NCBI GenBank assembly: GCA_023150375.1
Contig: JAKLLA010000009.1
Coordinates: forward strand, 62,001 to 126,000
DNA length: 64,000 nucleotides
From: Burkholderiaceae bacterium
GTDB lineage: Bacteria > Pseudomonadota > Gammaproteobacteria > Burkholderiales > Burkholderiaceae_C
Reading direction: 5' to 3'
This document shows, piece after piece, positions 56,501 to 64,000 of the stretch. Position numbers and translations under genes: made by a program. Position 1 is the stretch's first letter. Every line of letters starts with the position of its first letter. The notes under the pieces were generated by a model. The model was not told where the DNA came from and made no database searches. It was given only the letters and a program-made list of their open reading frames with translations.

Positions 56501-57418
56501 ATGCCCGCCCTCATCTGCGGTTCGCTCGCCTTCGACACCATCGCCACCTTCCCGGGCCGCTTCGCGCAGCAGATCCTGCCCGAGCAGATCCACATCCTGA
56601 ACGTGTCCTTCCTGGTGCCCACGCTGCGGCGCGAGTTCGGCGGCTGCGCGGGCAACATCGCCTACACGCTCAAGGCGCTGGGCGGCGAGCCGGTGGTGAT
56701 GGCCGCACTGGGCAGCGACGGCGCCGGCTACCTGCAGCGCATGCAGGAACTCGGCCTGGACACGCGGCATGTGCTGACGGTGTCCGAGAGCTACACCGCG
56801 CAGGCGCACATCATCACCGACCAGGACAACAACCAGATCACCGCCTTCCACCCGGGTGCGATGCAGCACGCCGACCGCATCGAGGTGCCGGCCGGGCGTG
56901 GCGATCTGGCGCTGGCCATCGTCGCTCCGGACGGGCGCGAGGCGATGATCCGCCACGCCGGCCAGCTCGTCGCCGCGGGCGTGCCGTTCATCTTCGATCC
57001 CGGTCAGGGCCTGCCGATGTTCGACGGTGCCGAGCTGCGCCGCTTCGTCGACCAGGCCACCTGGGTCACCGTGAACGACTACGAGGCCCGCATGCTCTGC
57101 GACCGCATGGGCTGCGACCTGGCGACCCTGTCGCGTTCGCACCTGCGCGGCGTGGTGGTCACGCTGGGACACGAGGGCTGCGATGTCTGGATCCAGGGCG
57201 AGGTCACCCGGGTGGCCGGCGTGGCGGCCGCGGCGGTGCTCGATCCCACCGGCTGTGGCGATGCCTTCCGCGGCGCGCTGCTCTACGGCCTGGAGCGCGG
57301 CTGGGACCTGCTGCGCTGCGTGCGCCTGGGCAACCAGGTCGGCGCGATCAAGATCGCCTGCCACGGGCCGCAGAACCACCGGCTCGACCCGGTGGCGCTG
57401 GGGCTCGCCGCCGACTGA
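56501..57418 (+). CDS. PfkB-family carbohydrate/nucleoside kinase
   Basis: The 305-aa product has the ribokinase fold with FGGCAGNIAYTLKALGG near the substrate site and the catalytic DPTGCGDAFRGALLYGL motif with its base Asp. The nearest-looking branch is adenosine-kinase-like (ITAFHPGAM is seen in that group). Substrate is not certain. The ATG at 56501 follows TGGAGCC. It converges on the small DUF167 gene; 198 bases separate it from the NCS2 permease. Confidence 0.83.
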   Translation: MPALICGSLAFDTIATFPGRFAQQILPEQIHILNVSFLVPTLRREFGGCAGNIAYTLKALGGEPVVMAALGSDGAGYLQRMQELGLDTRHVLTVSESYTAQAHIITDQDNNQITAFHPGAMQHADRIEVPAGRGDLALAIVAPDGREAMIRHAGQLVAAGVPFIFDPGQGLPMFDGAELRRFVDQATWVTVNDYEARMLCDRMGCDLATLSRSHLRGVVVTLGHEGCDVWIQGEVTRVAGVAAAAVLDPTGCGDAFRGALLYGLERGWDLLRCVRLGNQVGAIKIACHGPQNHRLDPVALGLAAD

Positions 57419-57436
57419 CGGACCGTTGCGGTCGCT

Positions 57437-57802
57437 TCAGGCGCGTGCGGCGGCCGACAGCGTCGCCAGGGCGTCGCGCACCCGCTGCAGCCAGGCTTCC
57501 AGCTGGCTGCGCGGCGCGGCCACGCGCAGGCGCTTGCGCCGGCTGCTGGCGCCCCGCAGCAGCTGCACCTGAGACTTGGCGACGCCCACCTCCTCGGCCA
57601 GCCAGCGCTGCAGGGCCTCGTTGGCCGCGCCGTCCACTGGTGGGGCGGACAGCCGCAGGCGCAGGGCCTGGTCGTGCAGGCCGGCGAGCTCGGTGCGCCG
57701 GGCGTTGGGCACCACTGCGAAGTCGATCAGTGCGCCGTCCTCCTGCCAGGTCAGGAAGGCCGGCGTGGCGGCGTCGTCGCGACGGGCGGGCTGGGGGGGC
57801 AT
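57437..57802 (-). CDS. DUF167 (YggU-like) protein
   Basis: The 121-aa product has the DUF167 core: VVPNARRTELAG, LRLRLSAPPVDGAANEALQRWLAE and the basic QLLRGASSRRKRLRV ending. Function unknown; often near YggT and pyrroline-5-carboxylate reductase, which are not here. Pro/Gln-rich N-terminal extension. It is translated from 57802, downstream of the H1-like gene and its terminator. Confidence 0.85.
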   Translation of the reverse strand: MPPQPARRDDAATPAFLTWQEDGALIDFAVVPNARRTELAGLHDQALRLRLSAPPVDGAANEALQRWLAEEVGVAKSQVQLLRGASSRRKRLRVAAPRSQLEAWLQRVRDALATLSAAARA

Positions 57803-57822
57803 GGCGGTTCCTGGCAGAAAAA

Positions 57823-57842
57823 AGCCCGGCTGGAGCCGGGCT
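57823..57842 (-). terminator. Intrinsic terminator of the H1-like gene
   Basis: AGCCCGGC-TGGA-GCCGGGCT is a perfect 8-bp stem with a four-base loop. On the minus strand it is followed by TTTTTTC, the typical signature of a terminator. It lies 35 bases after the stop of the histone H1-like gene. Confidence 0.85.
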
Positions 57843-57877
57843 CAGGTGGGGCGTCGGGCCGGGCAGGCCGGTGAGCC

Positions 57878-58558
57878 TCAGGGCTTTTCGCCGGTCGGGA
57901 AGGGCCAGGCCGCCTGCGGGCTGATCGTGGTCTTGGCCGTCGTCGTCGTGGCGGCCGTCTTCTTGGCCGCAGCCTTCTTGGCGGCGGCCTTCTTCGCCGG
58001 AGCCGCCGTCTCGGCGGCCGGGGCGGCCGCCTTTCCGGCGCTGCGCTTCAGGCCGGGCTTGGGCGTGGCGGCCTCGGCAGGGGCGGGCGCCGGGACAGGC
58101 GCCGTCGTGGGCGCCGCTGCAGGTGCAGCCTTCTTCGCCGCCGCCTTGCGGGGGGCCGGCGCCTTGGCCACGGTTTCGACCGGCGCGGGGGCCGCGGCCG
58201 GCGCTTCGGCGCCCTTCGCTGCGGCCTTCGCGGCGGCCTTGCGGGGCGCGGTCTTCTTCGCCGGCGCAGCGGCTTCGACCGGCGCGGGCGCCGGTGCCGG
58301 AGCGGGCGCCGCCTTGCGGGCAGCCTTCTTCGCCGTCGGGGCCTTCTGCGCCGGTTCGGCGGCCACAGGCGCGGCCACGGCGGGTGCGGCCGCCTTCTTC
58401 GCGACGGCCTTCTTGCCCGCCGCCTTCTTCGTCGCCACGGGGGCCACCGGCGCGGCCACGGGGGTCTCGACGACCGGCGTTGCGGCCTTGCTGGCGCTGG
58501 CCTTCTTGGTCGCGGCCGACTTCTTGGCGGGCGCTGCCGCTTTCTTCGCAGTTGCCAT
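57878..58558 (-). CDS. Histone H1-like Ala/Lys/Pro-rich nucleoid protein
   Basis: The 226-aa product is nearly all Ala, Lys, Pro, Thr and Val, arranged in repeated KKAAAKKAA- and PAPAPAPA-like blocks, with a short distinct tail (ISPQAAWPFPTGEKP). Such proteins (AlgP, BpH1/H1-like) bind DNA and shape the nucleoid. The basic segments can contact DNA, and the low-complexity array is expected to be length-variable. ATG 58558 has GAGGAG (58563-58568) in front. The ORF is long in another frame as well, but only this one has this composition. Confidence 0.82.
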   Translation of the reverse strand: MATAKKAAAPAKKSAATKKASASKAATPVVETPVAAPVAPVATKKAAGKKAVAKKAAAPAVAAPVAAEPAQKAPTAKKAARKAAPAPAPAPAPVEAAAPAKKTAPRKAAAKAAAKGAEAPAAAPAPVETVAKAPAPRKAAAKKAAPAAAPTTAPVPAPAPAEAATPKPGLKRSAGKAAAPAAETAAPAKKAAAKKAAAKKTAATTTTAKTTISPQAAWPFPTGEKP

Positions 58559-59161
58559 GGGCTTCTCCTCGATCACATTGACAAAAAACACCAGGTTGCT
58601 CGCGCCCGCCCGGTGATCCACGGCCGGATCCGCGCGTCGCGTCGGTCCGGTCCCTCGAATCCTTCGATGCCCGCGTCGATCGTCATGGCGCGGGCCGACG
58701 CGGGGCCTCGGTCGGCCGGCCCGGCACAGACTTGCCACGCCGCTGTGGCCGGGCCCGTCGCCGCAGCGCATCCGGGGTTCGAGGGCAGGTCGATCCCATG
58801 ACGGCGCCACCGGGCGGCGTCTCGCGGGCGAGCATCGGCCGGTGGGGGCAGTCGGGCGGCGGCAGCGGAGGATGGGGTCAGATCCGACTCATCGCAGTGG
58901 ATGTTCGGCAGCAGCAGGTTCGCAGGGGCGGGCGACGGATGGGGCAAGTCTTCCCAGACCAGCATGTCTGACTTCCTATCGGTGAGCGATTATCGGAATG
59001 CCACCGCGAAACACCAAGCATTTCTTGTCATCGCACGGTCATCGGGACCTCGCCTGTGGGGCCGCCCCTGCATTCACGGTCGGGTGGGCCTGCACTTCGT
59101 CGATTCCGTGCATACGGATGGAAAAAGGGCCGGCGCTCGATGCGTCGGCCGCAGATCCGCT
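58559..59161. other. Intergenic region without a recognised gene
   Basis: About 600 bases separate the ampD stop from the H1-like start. The stretch at 58960-59050 is clearly less GC-rich than the rest of the window and may hold promoter elements or foreign DNA. Two in-frame openings exist but have no ribosome site, family or codon pattern, so no gene is called. Confidence 0.6.
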
Positions 59162-59880
59162 TCAGGCCGATCGGCCCGGGTCCTGCGCAGAGGGTGCCTC
59201 GCTCCGGGCGAGTGCCTGCAGCAGTTCGGCCGAGGCATGGGCCGGCGTCACCGCGATGCCGCTGCCCTGCAGTCGATGGGCCAGGCGCTTCCAGTGCCAG
59301 CCGGGACCTGGGTCACCCTTGCGGCCGGGCGCGATGTGTTCATGGCCGACCACCTCGCGCAGCGGCCATCGGCGTGCCAGCGCATGCAGCAGGCGGGCGG
59401 CGACGCGGTATTGGGCGGCGGTGAAGGGCCGACCTTCCAGGCCCTCCAGCTCGATGCCCACCGAGTCGTCGTTGCGGTTGTCGAGGCCGCGCCAGCACGA
59501 CCGGCCGGCGTGCCAGGCCCGGCGCTGCACGTCGACGAACTGCAGCAGCCGGCCGTCGCGTCGCAGCAGGAAATGCGCCGAAACCTGCAGCCCGGCGATC
59601 CCGGCGAAGAAGGGGTGGGCCCGTGCCGACAGGCGGTTGCAGAAGAAGCGCTCGATGTGCGGCCCGCCGCAGCGGCCCGGCGGCAGGCTGATCGAATGCA
59701 GCACGGCGAGCACGATGGGGGTCGAGGCCGGGCGTTCGCCCTGATTCGGGCTGGGCACATGATGCACACCGCGCAGCCAGCCGCCCTGCCAGGAGCCGTC
59801 CGGGCTGCCGGACCGGTCGCCTGCGCAGACGGCGTCGAACGGGGCACGACGCGGCTGCCGGCGGCGGCGCTGGCGGCGCG

Positions 59881-59884
<4 letters not shown>
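59162..59884 (-). CDS. ampD: 1,6-anhydro-N-acetylmuramyl-L-alanine amidase
   Basis: The 240-aa product cleaves anhydroMurNAc-peptides in peptidoglycan recycling; loss of AmpD leads to AmpC induction where ampR-ampC exist. Zinc ligands are in [10 protein letters not shown] and [17 protein letters not shown], and the [10 protein letters not shown] and SVGIELEG motifs are conserved. A basic 20-residue N-terminal tail is unusual. ATG 59884 overlaps the pilR stop by four bases (ATGA), so the two are translationally coupled. Confidence 0.92.
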
Positions 59885-61455
<1,571 letters not shown>

Positions 61456-61483
61456 GTCGGCAGGGTGATGGGTCGGCGACAGG

Positions 61484-63256
61484 TCAGGCGGGACGGGCAC
61501 GGGGCCCGGCGACCCCCAGGGGCAGGCGCGGCATCGTGACGATGAAGGCATTGCGATGCCGGGCGCCCACGCCGCGCAGCTGGTACTCGATGGTGGCGCC
61601 GTAGCGCTCGCAAAGCTCGCGGCAAATATACAGGCCCAGTCCGCTGCCCCGGCTGCGCGTCGAGAAGAAGGGTTCGAACAGGTAGGGCTCGACGTCCGGC
61701 GCGATCGGCGGGCCGTCGCTGGACACCGCGACACTGACCTGCTGGGCATCTCCGGCGGTCGCGCGCACCCAGATGGCCTGCGGCTGGCCGCTGCCGTGGC
61801 GCAGTGCGTTGTCGAGCAGGTTGATCAGCACGCGGCGCAGGTGCTCCGCATCGAAGCGCACGGCCAGCGGTTCGTCGCCGGTGTCCACATGCAGGGGGCT
61901 GGCGTCGCCGGCCGGCAGCCGGGCGGTGCGGGCCCATTCGGCGCACAGGGCATCCACCTGCAGGCCCAGGTCGATCACCGGTGCCTCGCGCGGCAGGCCC
62001 GGCGCCACCTCCAGCACGTCGTCGACGATGCGCTGCAGCCGCTCGACGTTGTCGGCCACCATGCGCGCCAGGCGCTGCTGGGCGGTATCGGTCAGTTCCT
62101 CGGCCAGCAGCGCGTTGGCCTGGGCGATGGCCGCCAGCGGATTGCGGATCTCGTGGGCAATGCCGGCCGACACCCGACCCATCGCTGCGAGCTTCTCCTG
62201 GCGCGCGCGGGCGCGCAGGGTGCGCATGTCCTCGACGAAGAGCACGGCCAGCTCCTCGTCGTCCGGACCGGGCCGGCGGCGCGTGAAGCGCAGGCGCAGG
62301 CGCAGCTGACGCTCCTCGGCCGGTGCGCCCGGGGCTGCCGGCTGCAGGCGCAGCGACAGCTCCGCGCCGCCCTGCGGCCAGGTGCCGCTCGTGAAGCCAC
62401 CGCGCAGGGCCTCCTGCAGCGGCTGCCAGCTGGGGCGATCCCCCAGGTCGAAGGAGCGAAAGCGCGGGCTGCGCGCGGCACCGATCAGTGCCAGCGCGGC
62501 CGGGTTGGCCGCGCGCACGCGCCCCTGGCGGTCGACCACCATCACGCCGTCGGGCATCTCCTCGATCATCAGGCGGTTCAGGCGAGCCTGCTGGCGCGCC
62601 AGCTCCAGCGTGCTGCGCGCCGCCAGCTCCTGCCGGGCGAGCCGCTCGGCCAGCTCGGCCGTCAGGGCGCTGATCACCAGCAGGCCGGCTCCGCTGAGGC
62701 CGGCCTGGGTCAGCAGCGGTGCCAGGTCGATGCCCTGCCACCAGCCGGACCACAGCGCATGGGCCAGCAGCAGCAGCACCGCCACCGCCGAGACGGCCAG
62801 GGCCGGGCGGCGCGGCATCAGCGTGGCGGCCATCAGCACTGGCAGCACGAACAGCGCGGCCGCGTTCAGACCGCCGCCTGCCACGAAGATCAGGCTGCCG
62901 AAGGCCGCCAGGTCGATGCCTACGGTGGCCAGCCACCAGCGTCGCGACAGCTGGCCGTTCACCCCGACCGGCGGCGGGCGGCGGCTGGTGGCGATCAGCG
63001 TGCCCAGGCCGACCGCGGCATAGGCCGCGCACAGCGCCAGAGGCAGCAGCAGCGCCGGCGTGCTGGCCACCCAGCTCAGCAGCCCCTGTACCAGCAGCAG
63101 CAGCAGGCCCAGCAGGGCGCGTGAGAGTGCGAAGGCGCGGAAGATGCGCGAGAAGGCCGGCGGAACGTGGGTCAGCTGCGGCGTCGGCCCCGGAGCCGAT
63201 GCGGGGCCCGGGCCGGCTTGCGGCCCGGCCGGGGCGTCGGCCGCCAGGGGGCTCAC
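61484..63256 (-). CDS. pilS: Sensor histidine kinase PilS
   Basis: The 590-aa product has about six membrane helices (residues ~45-210), a PAS-like domain (~225-330), the HisKA motif [15 protein letters not shown] with phospho-acceptor His368 and an HATPase_c domain ([11 protein letters not shown]-box, [16 protein letters not shown]). It controls type IV pilus genes through PilR and is thought to sense pilin in the membrane. The start is GTG 63256, overlapping the PP0621-like stop by four bases (GTGA); the earlier frame is a poor match. Confidence 0.9.
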   Translation of the reverse strand: MSPLAADAPAGPQAGPGPASAPGPTPQLTHVPPAFSRIFRAFALSRALLGLLLLLVQGLLSWVASTPALLLPLALCAAYAAVGLGTLIATSRRPPPVGVNGQLSRRWWLATVGIDLAAFGSLIFVAGGGLNAAALFVLPVLMAATLMPRRPALAVSAVAVLLLLAHALWSGWWQGIDLAPLLTQAGLSGAGLLVISALTAELAERLARQELAARSTLELARQQARLNRLMIEEMPDGVMVVDRQGRVRAANPAALALIGAARSPRFRSFDLGDRPSWQPLQEALRGGFTSGTWPQGGAELSLRLQPAAPGAPAEERQLRLRLRFTRRRPGPDDEELAVLFVEDMRTLRARARQEKLAAMGRVSAGIAHEIRNPLAAIAQANALLAEELTDTAQQRLARMVADNVERLQRIVDDVLEVAPGLPREAPVIDLGLQVDALCAEWARTARLPAGDASPLHVDTGDEPLAVRFDAEHLRRVLINLLDNALRHGSGQPQAIWVRATAGDAQQVSVAVSSDGPPIAPDVEPYLFEPFFSTRSRGSGLGLYICRELCERYGATIEYQLRGVGARHRNAFIVTMPRLPLGVAGPRARPA

Positions 63257-63519
63257 CGGTCCGCTCGTGCGGCGGCAGCGGCCGCCTGGTGGGCCTCGCA
63301 GCAGTAGTGCCGCCCGTGCGCCTGCAGGGCGTCCGAGGCGGCCAGATGCACGCCGCAGTGGTCGCAGCGCACCATCGGCTGCACCTCGACGGCCGACGGG
63401 GAGGGTCGCGGGGGCGACGCCGCCGGGGGCATGGCCGGCGTTGCCGCTCTGCGGCGCAGTGTGCGCCAGAGGAGGAACACCGCCGCGCCCACCAGGAGCC
63501 ACCAGACCAGCTTGGCCAT
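63253..63519 (-). CDS. PP0621-like small membrane protein
   Basis: The 88-aa product has one N-terminal membrane helix (VWWLLVGAAVFLLWRTL), a Pro/Ala linker and a Cys pair with His (CDHCGVHL and CCEAH) that looks like a small metal-binding finger. This is the PP0621-type protein found just before pilS in many betaproteobacteria and pseudomonads. Its role is unknown, but its stop overlaps the pilS start by four bases. Confidence 0.85.
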   Translation of the reverse strand: MAKLVWWLLVGAAVFLLWRTLRRRAATPAMPPAASPPRPSPSAVEVQPMVRCDHCGVHLAASDALQAHGRHYCCEAHQAAAAAARADR

Positions 63520-63529
63520 GCCTTTCCCT

Positions 63530-64000
63530 TCAGCCTGCCACCGGGCTGCGATGCAGCAGCACCTCGAAGACGAAGCGCGAGCCCACGTAGGCCAGCAGCA
63601 GCAGGCCGGTGCCCAGGTACAGCCAGCGGGTGGCGCGCCGCCCTCGCCAGCCGAACAGGCGCCGGCCGGCCAGCAGTCCGGCGAACACCACCCAGCCCAG
63701 CAGCGAGAACACCGTCTTGTGGTCCCAGTGCCATTGGGCCGAGAAGACCATGCCGAAGCCCAGGGCCAGCGTCAGCACGGCGAAGCCGGCGGCGACGAAG
63801 CGGAAGGTGAGCTTCTCGAGCGTCAGCAGCGGCAGGCCGGTCGGTGCGGCGCTGCGACGCTCGCGCAGGGCCCGCTCGCTGCGGTCGAGCAGCGTCGCGT
63901 GCAGAACCGCTGCGCCGAACAGGCCGTAGGAGGCCATGCCGGCCAGCCAGTGCAGCGGCGCCCAGGGCGAACTGGGATGCAGGGTGCCCTCGCCCGGGAA
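63530..64000 (-). CDS. CcsA/YpjD-like cytochrome c assembly membrane protein, 3' part
   Basis: The last 156 codons of a polytopic membrane protein lie in the window; the start is beyond its end, since the frame is open up to 64000. Motifs WLAGMASYGLFGAAVLHATLL and HWDHKTVFSLLGWVVFAGLL are those of the inner-membrane YpjD/HemX family related to cytochrome c assembly and CcsA. It is next to the PP0621-like, pilS and pilR genes, an arrangement typical of Burkholderiales. Confidence 0.85.
   Translation of the reverse strand, partial: FPGEGTLHPSSPWAPLHWLAGMASYGLFGAAVLHATLLDRSERALRERRSAAPTGLPLLTLEKLTFRFVAAGFAVLTLALGFGMVFSAQWHWDHKTVFSLLGWVVFAGLLAGRRLFGWRGRRATRWLYLGTGLLLLAYVGSRFVFEVLLHRSPVAG

Overview
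The window is a stretch of very GC-rich (roughly 70%) bacterial chromosome. Gene content and order point to a betaproteobacterium of the Burkholderiales, near the Leptothrix/Rubrivivax/Ideonella type of genera. The pointers are system II cytochrome c maturation (resB-ccsB) with a cytochrome c4, two tandem LpxL-type acyltransferases divergent from metK, pilS-pilR-ampD behind a PP0621-type gene, lipB-lipA, msrP-msrQ, and an alanine/lysine-rich histone H1-like protein. This placement is inferred from content, not from a phylogeny. No rRNA, tRNA, CRISPR array, prophage or intact insertion sequence was recognised.

Layout. 1-9.0 kb: 3' end of gap, an EEP-family membrane protein, a GHSMG-type hydrolase, rlmI, a Phd/VapC toxin-antitoxin pair followed by decayed toxin-antitoxin remnants, a membrane phosphoesterase and a TerC-UspA fusion. 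9.0-15.5 kb: a glyoxalase-II-like hydrolase divergent from the most notable locus, four tightly packed genes for a HupU/HupV-type [NiFe] hydrogenase, its maturation endopeptidase and a soluble triple-PAS GGDEF-EAL protein. 15.5-24.4 kb: metK, two lipid A acyltransferase-like genes, a secreted TPR protein, an APH-like kinase and dapF-DUF484-xerC. 24.4-28.5 kb: a two-gene AmmeMemoRadiSam locus with Memo and AMMECR1 fused, a cytochrome c' gene broken by an in-frame stop, and a cytochrome b561. 28.5-45.8 kb: housekeeping genes (ilvD, pyrE, gatB, lipAB, msrPQ, resB-ccsB, cytochrome c4, engB, a DksA-like protein). 45.9-57.8 kb: a geranylgeranyl-reductase-like flavoprotein, a class II amidotransferase, a membrane GGDEF-EAL protein, a peptide/nickel-type ABC importer without a binding protein, a short ORF followed by a highly structured candidate small RNA, an NCS2 permease and a PfkB-family sugar/nucleoside kinase. 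57.8-64 kb: the H1-like protein, ampD, pilR, pilS, a PP0621-like protein and the start-less end of a CcsA/YpjD-like membrane protein.

How the genes work together. The hydrogenase locus reads as a self-contained H2-sensing module. The small and large subunits resemble the sensory HupUV/HoxBC class, and the partner is not a histidine kinase but a PAS-sensor diguanylate cyclase/phosphodiesterase, so H2 could be read into cyclic di-GMP. Two details set it apart from the textbook regulatory hydrogenase: the first Cys pair of the proximal [4Fe-4S] site reads CGGE instead of CxxC, and the large subunit keeps a 12-residue tail after its last His, beside its own processing protease. No uptake hydrogenase, hyp genes, hoxJ-type kinase or hoxA-type regulator are in the window. 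Type IV pilus control (PilSR) and a second GGDEF-EAL protein lie in the same window, so surface behaviour is a plausible output, but that is inference.
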